Positions 8,142-14,960 of a DNA stretch of 14,960 nucleotides are shown here, in pieces; the first letter of the stretch is position 1, and the number at the start of each line of letters is the position of its first letter. The notes below the pieces were generated by a model. It did no database searches and was not told where the DNA came from. It worked only from the letters and a program-made list of their open reading frames with translations. Source of the DNA: Verrucomicrobia bacterium UBA673 (GTDB lineage: Bacteria; Verrucomicrobiota; Verrucomicrobiia; Limisphaerales; UBA1096); NCBI GenBank assembly GCA_002299785.1, contig DBNL01000023.1, positions 1-14,960 of the forward strand. Reading direction: 5' to 3'. Made by a program: the position numbers and the translations under genes.

Positions 8142-9218
8142 TCAGCTTTCCTGGCCGCAGGCGCTGCAGTAGGGCAGCAGCGTCTGGGTCACCTCGCCGC
8201 AGTCGCCGCATTGATCGAAGAGTGCTTCGCCGCAGGACGGGCAAGTGTAGCGGGACGACTCTGTTTGGCTAGGCGCCTCTCCGTAAAGTTTGGGGCCGCG
8301 CTTGGTCCAGACCGCCTGTTGGAATGCTCCGCGCAAAATTGGGAAATCGCACGCGGGGCAGCGATGGTTTTGGTACGCTTCGCGATGGCGCTTGAGCAGC
8401 GTGGACTTGCGTGGGCGCGCCGATGAACGGATCGCCCAGGTGAGAAAAGCTCCTAAGATGCCGATCGCCGCGAGGATGGCAACATACTTGAAAAAGTCGC
8501 GCGGGAAGTGGTCCCACATCACGAGCCACACCATCCAGAATGTTGCCACCAACGCCGCCCAGTTGAACGGTTGGTAAATGCTGCTGCGCTTTTTTTTCAC
8601 CAACCACGCGGCGAGCAACAGCAGCGGCACGACAAACACAAGTTTGAGTGAGGCGATCTTCAGGTCGTGCGAGCGCCGGGCGTCATTGTACTCCGCTTGC
8701 GACTTGTTCTTAAACTGCCGCAGATCGGCGTCGATGCTGGCGATCGATTGTTTGATTTGATGCCGTTCGTCGTTGAGTGTGGTTATCGTCTCGTTGGCCG
8801 ACTCGTATTCGTCTTGCGCTGTGTAAAAGCGGCTACGCGCATTCTCCATTGCCTGCCGGTCGACTTCGCTCGGTTTGCCGCCGCCTTCGATGCTGAGCCG
8901 CTGCAGGTCGGCGATCTTGGTGAGCGCCGTCTCGGCGTTCCTCATGCTTTGCTGAAGCGTGCCTTGAATTTCCTCCTGTCGCTTGATTCGTTTTTCGACC
9001 CCGACAAGTTGCGTGGCCAAGTCGTTGGCTTCGTTCAGTTTTTCCTCCGGGACATGGCTTTTTTGAATCGTGTTGTAATCTGGCCCCGGCAGGTCGCCGA
9101 TGTCGTTGAGCATGAAGCTCAGCAGCCAGATGAAAAAAAGCGTGAGTAACAGGCTTAGAAATCCGATCGCCAGTCGGAGCGGCCACGGTGCGTTGGGTTT
9201 TTGTGAAGTATCAGTCAT
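8142..9218 (-). CDS. Membrane protein with extracytoplasmic or cytoplasmic coiled coil and C-terminal zinc ribbons
   Basis: I do not recognise a named family. The 358-residue protein has a hydrophobic helix at about 15-37, a long charged coiled-coil segment at 56-185 (many Glu, Gln, Lys and Arg, ending before residue 190), three further membrane helices (about 190-207, 218-236, 243-263), then a basic stretch and a Cys-rich tail. The tail has four CxxC knuckles: Cys287/290, Cys326/329, Cys337/340 and Cys351/354, enough for two zinc ribbons. With four helices both ends would be cytoplasmic and the coiled coil outside. The start at 9218 (MTDTSQKPN) is preceded by AGGTGA 11 nt upstream, the only Shine-Dalgarno-like site seen here; an upstream TTG at 9254 is less likely. 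Its stop lies one base from the stop of the convergent reductase gene. Confidence 0.82.
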   Translation of the reverse strand: MTDTSQKPNAPWPLRLAIGFLSLLLTLFFIWLLSFMLNDIGDLPGPDYNTIQKSHVPEEKLNEANDLATQLVGVEKRIKRQEEIQGTLQQSMRNAETALTKIADLQRLSIEGGGKPSEVDRQAMENARSRFYTAQDEYESANETITTLNDERHQIKQSIASIDADLRQFKNKSQAEYNDARRSHDLKIASLKLVFVVPLLLLAAWLVKKKRSSIYQPFNWAALVATFWMVWLVMWDHFPRDFFKYVAILAAIGILGAFLTWAIRSSARPRKSTLLKRHREAYQNHRCPACDFPILRGAFQQAVWTKRGPKLYGEAPSQTESSRYTCPSCGEALFDQCGDCGEVTQTLLPYCSACGQES

Positions 9219-9324
9219 GCCGTGGACGTTCACCTGCCACACCCGGCCGGTCAAGCAACCAGACGCCTAGTCAAGCGGCAGGGCGGCTTGCAATTGAAGT
9301 GCCGCCGGCGGATGTTCGGTGCGG

Positions 9325-9330
9325 TACAAT
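9325..9330 (+). promoter_or_regulatory. Possible -10 box very close to the sulfatase start
   Basis: TACAAT matches the -10 consensus at five of six positions and ends 8 bases before the ATG at 9339. If used, the transcript would be almost leaderless, consistent with the lack of a Shine-Dalgarno. No -35 box is visible at 16-18 bp, so the call is weak. Confidence 0.2.
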
Positions 9331-9338
9331 TGAAAATT

Positions 9339-10784
9339 ATGACTCGCGTTTTTGTTTCCATCTTTTTGTCAGTTTTTTCGTTGTTGCTCTTGGCCAAGCC
9401 AGCGACCGTTGGTGCAGCGAATAAGCCCAATATTGTCATCATCGTTGCTGACGATCTCGGCTGGGCGGATGTCGGCTATCACTCGAACCGCATCCCGACG
9501 CCGCACCTCGATCGCATTGCCCGAGAGGGGATTCAGCTGGATCACTTTTACGTGTTCCCGATGTGCAGCCCGACGCGTGCCGGGTTGATGACAGGGCGGT
9601 ACCCAATTCGGTTCGGCATGGCGCGTGCTGTGATTCCGCCGTGGCGGCATTTCGGACTCGACCCAAGTGAGGTTACGCTGCCGGAGGCTTTGGCCAAGGC
9701 TGGTTATCAGCACCGAGGCGTTTTCGGCAAATGGCACCTTGGCCACAACGACACCAAGTGGCATCCAAACAACCAGGGCTTCACTCATTTCCAGGGCCAT
9801 TACAACGGGGCGATCGATTACTTCGACCTGACCCGCGAGGGCGAGCGCGACTGGCACATCAACGAGAGAGCCAGCGGCGAGCAGGGCTACTCGACAGACC
9901 TGATAGCTGTAGCGGCTAGCCGGTTCATCCTGAAGCAGGCCAAGGGTATCGCGCCCTACTTTTGCTATGTCCCATTCAATGCGCCGCACTCGCCATTTCA
10001 GGCACCTGAAAAATACTTGAAAAAATTCACCCACTTGGCCGAGGGAAAAGCTGAAGGCAACAACGCCAACAAACGGCAGAAGGTGGCGGCGATGGTGTCG
10101 TGCATGGATGACGGCATCGGTCAAATCCTCCGCGCGATTGACGCTTCAGGTGAAGCGGACGACACGCTGGTTTGGTTTTTCAGCGACAACGGCGGGGTGG
10201 CGGCCATCGCGGACAACAACCTGCCGTTGCGCGGCAATAAGCTCGACGTATGGGAGGGTGGTGTGCGCGTGCCGGCTGCCATCCGTTGGCCAGGCGGGGG
10301 GATCCGCGGCGGCGGTAAAGTCAGCGTGCCGCTGTCGTGCATCGATGTGTTGCCAACCTTGGCCAAGCTCACCGCCGGTGCGTTGTCATCCAGCCTTGGT
10401 AACAAGCCGTTCGACGGGCGGGATGTGCTGGATGTTTTGCAGGCCAAGCGCAAGCGACTCAACCGCGAGCTGTATTTCTACCACGGCCAGGCCGGTGAGG
10501 ATAAGGAGAAAATCGCGATTCGTACGGCCAAGTGGAAGTTGCTCATTAACGGACCGAACATCGCAGGCGGCGAGTGGCAAACAGCGAAGCACGAGCGATT
10601 TTTGTTTCGGATCGACCGTGATCCAAACGAGACGACCGATCTCTTGTCGAGGCACCCCGAGGTGGCCGAACGGCTTGCGGTAAAGTTAGTGGCGCATCGC
10701 AAACTGCAACCACCGGGCGGCGTGGGCGTTTACAACGCAGGTAGAAAAAAATTCAAGGCACCCGCGGACTGGGTGGTCAGGTGA
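9339..10784 (+). CDS. Secreted sulfatase (formylglycine-dependent, arylsulfatase family)
   Basis: A hydrolase of 481 residues that removes sulfate esters, probably from sulfated polysaccharides or other sulfated compounds outside the cytoplasm. Residues 1-26 are a signal peptide with a hydrophobic core and an AxA-like site (TVGAA). Catalytic features are all present: metal-binding Asp38/Asp39 (IVADDLGWADVG), the formylglycine motif CSPTR at 76-80 followed by LMTGR, GKWHLG at 130-135 (Lys131, His133), His217 in FNAPHSPF, Asp283/Asn284 in FFSDNGG, and Lys301 in RGNK. The Cys form means it needs formylglycine-generating enzyme, whose gene is not in the window. The ATG at 9339 is chosen to give the signal peptide; longer in-frame starts to 9222 would bury it. 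Such sulfatases are numerous in marine Verrucomicrobiota and Planctomycetota. Exact substrate class is not readable. Confidence 0.95.
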   Translation: MTRVFVSIFLSVFSLLLLAKPATVGAANKPNIVIIVADDLGWADVGYHSNRIPTPHLDRIAREGIQLDHFYVFPMCSPTRAGLMTGRYPIRFGMARAVIPPWRHFGLDPSEVTLPEALAKAGYQHRGVFGKWHLGHNDTKWHPNNQGFTHFQGHYNGAIDYFDLTREGERDWHINERASGEQGYSTDLIAVAASRFILKQAKGIAPYFCYVPFNAPHSPFQAPEKYLKKFTHLAEGKAEGNNANKRQKVAAMVSCMDDGIGQILRAIDASGEADDTLVWFFSDNGGVAAIADNNLPLRGNKLDVWEGGVRVPAAIRWPGGGIRGGGKVSVPLSCIDVLPTLAKLTAGALSSSLGNKPFDGRDVLDVLQAKRKRLNRELYFYHGQAGEDKEKIAIRTAKWKLLINGPNIAGGEWQTAKHERFLFRIDRDPNETTDLLSRHPEVAERLAVKLVAHRKLQPPGGVGVYNAGRKKFKAPADWVVR

Positions 10785-10890
10785 GTGATTTTTTGCGCCA
10801 CTTTAGCCTTGTTTTCAGTTTTTTTGAGGTTCACATTCTTTCACCGGTCATCAGCCGCAATCAACCCGATATCACGGATATCCATCCGCA

Positions 10891-12768
10891 ATGAGTGAAG
10901 CCAAAAACACTGATCCGCTCAAGGAGCTGGATCTGGATCTGGAGTTTCTCCCCGCTTGGGCGCAGAAACCGAATGACGCAAAACCGTTCGCCAACTATGC
11001 CGGCGAAGAGAGATCCCGTGCGCGTGGACGCGGCGACTGGGGTGACCGCCCTTCTCGTCAGCGCGACGACAATCGCGGCCGCGATTTCAAGGGGCGTGGC
11101 TCCGGGGATCGTAAACGCGATGGCGACCGGGGTCGCGGGCAGGGTGGCAGCCGCGACGGTAGCCAGCGACCAGAATTTAAAAAACGTGAAGGCAAGCGGC
11201 ATTTCGACAAAAAGGGTGGCTTTCGCCGGAACGATCCGCCACCGCGCCCGCCGCTGGAACTCGACGTGGCTCTCCAGCCTGAGAAAAACGGCGTCGAATC
11301 GCTGGCTCGCCAGATCAAGCACACAGGACGCTGCTATCCCTTGTTCGACATCGCGCGGCTGATTCTCGCCAAGCCGGAGCGCTACCTCGTCGTCCTTAAG
11401 ACCCGAAAAAAGGAGGACGGCTCCGTTGCCCAGCCGCTGTTTTTTTGCCAGGTGGACGAGACGGTTTGGCTCTCCGGGGATCAGGCGCTGGATCATGTGA
11501 TGAGTCGGCACTTCGACACGTTTTACAAGACGGAAAAAACCGAGATCGATCCGCCCAAGGGCACCTACACCTTCGTGGCGCAATGCGGCATGAGCGACCA
11601 GATCCTTGGGCCGCCTAACTACCACGGCTATCAGGACAAGCTACGCGCCCTGCACGCGGACAGGTTTCCCCGGCTTCCGTTCGACGTTTTCAAGTCACGA
11701 GTGAAAATCGTCCATGACGAGGAGGTGGTGAAGCAGTGGCTCGCCGACCAGAGCTGGAAAACCGAGTACATCGCCATCAACCTGCCGGAGGAGGCTCGGC
11801 TCGAGTCGCGCGAGGCGGTTCGAGAACATTTCCGGAAGTATCACCTGTCCAACCTGATTTCAAGCGTGAGCGATGTGGCGCTTAAGGCGAGTGTTTTCAA
11901 CAAAAAAACACCGCCCCGCATGCAGAACCTCGTCCGTTACGCGATAGATGATCAGCGGCGTTTTCCTCTGAAGATCGTCAATATGCTCAGTCAGGAGTTC
12001 AGTAGCCACGGCCTTCAATTCTTCAAACGTAAGAAAAGCGTCACTCACGTCTCGGTGTCGCGCCCGCATCATTTGAACCTAGAGCAAACCCCGGTGAGCG
12101 ACAGCATCCGCAACATCGTGACCTTTGTCGTCGACAACCAGAATTGCACCCGCCGGATGATCCTCGACAAGTTCGCTCCCGAGCCCGACAAGCTAGAAAG
12201 CGCTGAGGCATCTGGGGAGGGGGACGCGCCTAAGCAGGAAACCCCGCTCTCACCGGAACGCACCGCTATTCTCAGCGACCTGCATTGGCTTGTACACCAG
12301 GGCCACGTGGTCGAGTATGCCAACGGCCAAATGGAGATCGCCCCCAAGCCTCAGCCGCCGCAGCAGAAAAAGAAAAAACCTAGGCCGGACAAAAAACCCA
12401 AGGCCGAGCCACCGTTAACGGAAGGGACGAGTTTGACCTCGCCCCAAACCCCGGCCGAAGCTCCCTCCGCTGAGGAAACCAAGCCGGCTGAAACGCCGGA
12501 GCCAAGCGCCGAGCCGCCGGCCACCGAGGCAAGCGACACGACCGAATCTCCCGAGCTAAGCCAAGCGGACGCCGCCGCCCCAACGGAACCGGAACTAAGC
12601 GCCGCTGCCGAGGGATCACCAACCGAGCCGGAAGCAAGTGCCGCTGCCGAAGAACCACTAACTGAGCCGGAAGCAAGCGCCGCCGCCGAGGAACCATCGA
12701 CTGCCGCAGAGAGTCCGGCGCAGGACGACAGCTCCGCCGGAGAAGCTCCCGCCAAGGTGGCCGAGTAA
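10891..12768 (+). CDS. Uncharacterised protein: RG-rich N-tail, conserved-looking core, acidic Ala/Glu/Pro tail
   Basis: I cannot assign a function to this 625-residue protein. Residues 1-40 contain LDLDLEFLPAWAQ. Residues 41-115 are very basic and Arg/Gly/Asp-rich (RARGRGDWGDR, RGSGDRKRDGDRGRG), resembling RGG-type RNA-binding tails. Residues 120-395 look like a folded core with distinctive segments such as TGRCYPLFDIARLI, QCGMSDQILGPPNYHGYQDK and WLADQSWKTEYIA. Residues 400-485 (DSIRNIVTFVVDN through HWLVHQGHVVEYANG) look like a winged-helix domain. Then comes a Lys/Pro stretch (QQKKKKPRPDKK) and an acidic tail 510-625 with a 13-residue tandem repeat. There is no signal peptide or membrane helix, so it is cytosolic; nucleic-acid binding is inferred from the RG tail and winged helix. 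It starts 106 bp after the sulfatase stop with no Shine-Dalgarno. Confidence 0.85.
   Translation: MSEAKNTDPLKELDLDLEFLPAWAQKPNDAKPFANYAGEERSRARGRGDWGDRPSRQRDDNRGRDFKGRGSGDRKRDGDRGRGQGGSRDGSQRPEFKKREGKRHFDKKGGFRRNDPPPRPPLELDVALQPEKNGVESLARQIKHTGRCYPLFDIARLILAKPERYLVVLKTRKKEDGSVAQPLFFCQVDETVWLSGDQALDHVMSRHFDTFYKTEKTEIDPPKGTYTFVAQCGMSDQILGPPNYHGYQDKLRALHADRFPRLPFDVFKSRVKIVHDEEVVKQWLADQSWKTEYIAINLPEEARLESREAVREHFRKYHLSNLISSVSDVALKASVFNKKTPPRMQNLVRYAIDDQRRFPLKIVNMLSQEFSSHGLQFFKRKKSVTHVSVSRPHHLNLEQTPVSDSIRNIVTFVVDNQNCTRRMILDKFAPEPDKLESAEASGEGDAPKQETPLSPERTAILSDLHWLVHQGHVVEYANGQMEIAPKPQPPQQKKKKPRPDKKPKAEPPLTEGTSLTSPQTPAEAPSAEETKPAETPEPSAEPPATEASDTTESPELSQADAAAPTEPELSAAAEGSPTEPEASAAAEEPLTEPEASAAAEEPSTAAESPAQDDSSAGEAPAKVAE
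12583..12699 (+). repeat. Tandem repeat, three 39-nt units
   Basis: Units at 12583-12621, 12622-12660 and 12661-12699 encode TEPELSAAAEGSP, TEPEASAAAEEPL and TEPEASAAAEEPS. Synonymous differences between units (for example AGT versus AGC, GAA versus GAG) show the copies are not brand new. Copy number may vary between strains through slippage. More degenerate PE/AE repeats precede it. Confidence 0.85.
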
Positions 12769-12822
12769 CGTTTATTGATCCGTCAACCAAGTAGTGACCA
12801 TTACAGAAAGCCATCCGGGTTT

Positions 12823-12870
12823 CACCCTCGTCCAGCCTTCGGTCACCTTCTCCCTGAGGGTGAGGGAGAA
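12823..12870. repeat. Dispersed intergenic repeat, copy B, with pseudoknot potential
   Basis: This aligns with copy A at 3441-3484 but carries about six extra bases (TCCCTGAGGG in place of ACTG). TTCTCCCT (12848-12855) pairs perfectly with AGGGAGAA (12863-12870), and the 7-nt loop between them, GAGGGTG (12856-12862), is the exact complement of CACCCTC at 12823-12829. The two stems interleave with no linker, an H-type pseudoknot geometry, or serve as alternatives. It lies 54 bp past the stop of the 625-aa protein and 52 bp before purM. Confidence 0.7.
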
Positions 12871-12922
12871 CGCCCAAAAGCTTCACGAGATGTGGGATTT
12901 TATCAAATCGTCGGATTTTTAA

Positions 12923-13981
12923 ATGGCCAAACGATCCGCATACGCCTCCGCCGGGGTTGACCTCGCGGTTAGCAACCGCCTCAAGGACGACCTCCCCGCA
13001 TTACTCGCATCGACCCAGCGCCCCGAGGTACTCGGGCAAGTTGGCGGCTTCGGCGGTTTGTTTGCCCTCAACACCCGCAAATACAAGACCCCCGTGCTCG
13101 TCTCGAGCGTGGACGGCGTCGGCACCAAGCTCAAGGTCGCCTTCGCCGCCAAGCGGCACGACACCGTCGGGCAGGACCTCGTCAACCACTGCGTCAACGA
13201 CATCGCTGTCATCGGCGCCGAGCCGCTGTTCTTCCTCGACTACATCGGCACCGGCAAGCTGCGGAAAAAAGCGTTCACCGATATCATCCGCGGCTTTGCC
13301 ATTGGCTGTCGTGAAAACAACTGCTCCCTCGTAGGCGGCGAGACGGCGCAGATGCCCAGCTTTTATCAGCCCGGAGAATACGACGTCAGTGGCACAATCG
13401 TCGGCGTGGTCGAGAAAAGCCGCATTCTCGACGGACGCAACATCCGTCCCGGCGACAAGCTTATCGGCATCGCCGCCTCCGGCCTGCACACCAACGGCTA
13501 CTCCCTCGCCCGCAACATCCTCTTCGACAAGATGAAGCTTAAGCCGTCGAGTCGCCTCCCCGGCCTCGGCATCACGGTGGCCAATGAGCTACTCAAGGTG
13601 CACGTCAGCTACGGGCCGCTCGTGCAGCGTCTGCTAAAAAAATTCAACAGGGGCACACGCCGCTCGTGGGCCGTCAAGGGCCTCGTGCACATCACCGGCG
13701 GCGGGTTTGTGGATAACATCCCGCGCGTGCTGCCAGACGACTGCAACGCCATCATCATGCGCGGCACATGGGACGTGCTGCCGATTTACGAGCTGCTTCA
13801 GGCGAGTGGGAAGGTTTCCGACGCCGAGATGCACCAAGTGTTCAACATGGGCATCGGCATGGTGGTGATCGTCCGCGAAGACCAGTCGGCCGGCGTACTA
13901 CGTTCCATCCGCGCGCAAAAGATGAACGCTTGGGAGATCGGCTTCATCGACAGTGGCGACCGTAAAGTGCAACTCGCCTGA
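12923..13981 (+). CDS. purM: Phosphoribosylformylglycinamidine cyclo-ligase (AIR synthetase)
   Basis: This cytosolic homodimeric enzyme makes 5-aminoimidazole ribonucleotide from formylglycinamidine ribonucleotide and ATP, the fifth step of de novo purine synthesis. The protein has 352 residues, normal for the family. Recognisable PurM segments are SSVDGVGTKLKVA at 61-73 (ATP site), HCVNDIAVIGAEPLFFLDY at 89-107, LVGGETAQMP at 136-145, IAASGLHTNGYSL at 183-195, HITGGGFVDNIPR at 256-268 and VFNMGIGMV at 306-314. The start MAKRSAYASAGVD fits the family. No Shine-Dalgarno precedes it; an AAATC-GTCG-GATTT dyad (12905-12918) sits just upstream. Third codon positions are strongly C-biased. No other pur gene is adjacent, so it is not in a pur operon here. 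Confidence 0.97.
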   Translation: MAKRSAYASAGVDLAVSNRLKDDLPALLASTQRPEVLGQVGGFGGLFALNTRKYKTPVLVSSVDGVGTKLKVAFAAKRHDTVGQDLVNHCVNDIAVIGAEPLFFLDYIGTGKLRKKAFTDIIRGFAIGCRENNCSLVGGETAQMPSFYQPGEYDVSGTIVGVVEKSRILDGRNIRPGDKLIGIAASGLHTNGYSLARNILFDKMKLKPSSRLPGLGITVANELLKVHVSYGPLVQRLLKKFNRGTRRSWAVKGLVHITGGGFVDNIPRVLPDDCNAIIMRGTWDVLPIYELLQASGKVSDAEMHQVFNMGIGMVVIVREDQSAGVLRSIRAQKMNAWEIGFIDSGDRKVQLA

Positions 13982-14007
13982 ACTTGGCCAAGCATTGGCC
14001 TATTTTA

Positions 14008-14960
14008 TTATTTCGCCAGAGAGAACGAGGCGATTTCCTTGTCGTTTCGCACGAGCACGTTCCGGTTGGCGAAAGCCGGGTGCGACCACACCACATCCCG
14101 GCCGGCGGCGCGTCCCGTTGGCTCGATCAGGTTTGCCTTGCCCAGTTCCTCGTAACCTTTCGGTGACAACCTGGCGATGAGCAGGTTGCCCAGCTCGTTA
14201 AACAGGAAAAACCGGTTCTCATGCTTCACGAGAAAGGCGTTGGCCCAGCGCGCCTCCACTCCGCCGCGAGTGGCCGTGAGATCCTCCCAGACCCGCTCGC
14301 CGGTGTCGGCCCGCAGGCAGCGCAACTGCCCGTAGCTGCAAACGCCGTAGATGTGGTTGTCCTCAAAAAAAGGTGTCGGCATGATGCTGTGCAGCTCTTG
14401 CGTATTTTTTTCGCTGGCGCGCTTGCTCTTCCACGCCAGCGTGGCTCCTGGTTTGTCCGGGTCGAGATTCATCATCATCGACCCGTTGTAAAACGCGGTA
14501 ATGAACAACCGGTTGCCAAGCTGGCGCGGGGTGGGGATCGATAGGCCGGAACGCACTCGGAACGGTTCCGACCAGTAAATCTCGCCGGTGTCTGGGTTAA
14601 GCGAGTTGAGTGACTCCGGGTGCCATATGATCAATTGCTCCACACCACCGGCATGGATCAGCGTCGGCGGACAATAGCCCGGCTCCTTGGCGGAGAGACT
14701 TCGCCAGACCTCCTTACCGCTCAGTTTGTCGTAGCAAACCACCGTCGAGCCGTCGCCTCGGGCGAGGCAGATCAAGTGCCCTCCGCGTACGAGAGGGTGG
14801 GCTGCAAAGCCCCAGACCGGGGTCTTGATACCGTACTCCGTCTTGAAATCCTTTTGCCAAAGCACCTTGCCGGAGTCGGCGTTGAGGCAGAGTAGGTTGC
14901 CCTCCGCGCCGAGCGTGTAAACGCGGTCGCCATCCACTGTCGGCGTCGTGCGCGGGCCAG
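14008..14960 (-). CDS. PQQ-type beta-propeller repeat protein (5' truncated by window edge)
   Basis: The frame is open to the end of the window, so the N-terminus, including any signal peptide, is missing; about 317 residues are visible. The first visible residues read GPRTTPTVDGDRVYTLG, then NLLCLNADSGKVLWQKDF, a classic PQQ/BamB-like blade. Further blade motifs with the characteristic Gly and Trp are GKEVWRSLS, GEIYWSEPF and GERVWEDLT. Such proteins are usually exported propellers; a few bind pyrroloquinoline quinone as dehydrogenases, but most in Verrucomicrobiota and Planctomycetota are non-enzymatic or unknown. The GTG at 14937 falls inside a blade and is not a real start. It converges on purM with 26 bp between stop codons. 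Enzymatic activity cannot be judged from this part. Confidence 0.88.
   Translation of the reverse strand, partial: GPRTTPTVDGDRVYTLGAEGNLLCLNADSGKVLWQKDFKTEYGIKTPVWGFAAHPLVRGGHLICLARGDGSTVVCYDKLSGKEVWRSLSAKEPGYCPPTLIHAGGVEQLIIWHPESLNSLNPDTGEIYWSEPFRVRSGLSIPTPRQLGNRLFITAFYNGSMMMNLDPDKPGATLAWKSKRASEKNTQELHSIMPTPFFEDNHIYGVCSYGQLRCLRADTGERVWEDLTATRGGVEARWANAFLVKHENRFFLFNELGNLLIARLSPKGYEELGKANLIEPTGRAAGRDVVWSHPAFANRNVLVRNDKEIASFSLAK

Noticed and set aside
9222..9338. In-frame N-terminal extension of the sulfatase
   Set aside because: It would place 39 Arg/Gln-rich residues before a good signal peptide, and it lies in the divergent promoter gap.
12905..12918. AAATC-GTCG-GATTT before purM as a regulatory hairpin or purine riboswitch
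   Set aside because: The 5-bp stem is mostly A/T and weak, and no purine riboswitch core is present.
12775..12960. Open frame of 61 codons between the 625-aa protein and purM
   Set aside because: Its middle (FHPRPAFGHLLPEGEGE) is just repeat copy B read through, and it overlaps the purM start in another frame.

Overview
The window is about 15 kb of moderately G+C-rich bacterial chromosome (roughly 57-60% by eye) with ordinary dense gene packing. It has no tRNA or rRNA gene, CRISPR array, transposase or phage gene that I can see. The gene mix suggests Verrucomicrobiota, or a close PVC relative, most likely a free-living or marine heterotroph. It combines an Smc with a PVC-like ATPase head, a mycobacterial-type class II aldolase, a secreted sulfatase, a PQQ-type beta-propeller, a Gfo/Idh/MocA protein, a lipoprotein with Pro/Glu linker and ankyrin repeats, and a large protein with an RG-rich N-terminus and an Ala/Glu/Pro-rich tail. 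The phylum is inferred from protein style, not from a marker gene.

Layout: a 5'-truncated smc (+, to 3333) converges on fba (-, 3635-4669) across about 300 bp holding a dispersed intergenic repeat and several hairpins. Divergent from fba is a + strand group: an ankyrin lipoprotein (4871-5521), a MazG/DCTPP1-like nucleotide pyrophosphohydrolase (5534-5893) and a Gfo/Idh/MocA protein (5886-6905, overlapping the previous gene by 8 nt). A stand-alone NADPH/FAD reductase of the CysJ C-terminal type (6980-8140) follows after 74 bp. It meets, with one base between stop codons, a - strand membrane/coiled-coil/zinc-ribbon protein (8142-9218). Divergent from that is a secreted sulfatase (9339-10784), followed by an uncharacterised 625-aa protein (10891-12768), a second copy of the intergenic repeat, and purM (12923-13981). 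The window ends inside a - strand PQQ beta-propeller gene (14008 to beyond 14960).

Functionally this is a mix of housekeeping genes (chromosome organisation, glycolysis, purine synthesis, nucleotide-pool cleaning) and cell-envelope or polymer-utilisation genes. I see no defence island, secondary-metabolite cluster or other multi-gene novel system. The signals most worth a second look are: (1) a strong excess of the 8-bp palindrome TTGGCCAA, 11 copies, in coding and non-coding DNA and in two different reading frames; (2) the 625-aa protein with basic N-tail, conserved-looking core and acidic repeat tail; (3) an oxidoreductase-fold protein lacking the three canonical Gfo/Idh catalytic residues; (4) a dispersed intergenic repeat, one copy of which can form a perfect H-type pseudoknot; (5) near absence of Shine-Dalgarno sequences at the start codons.
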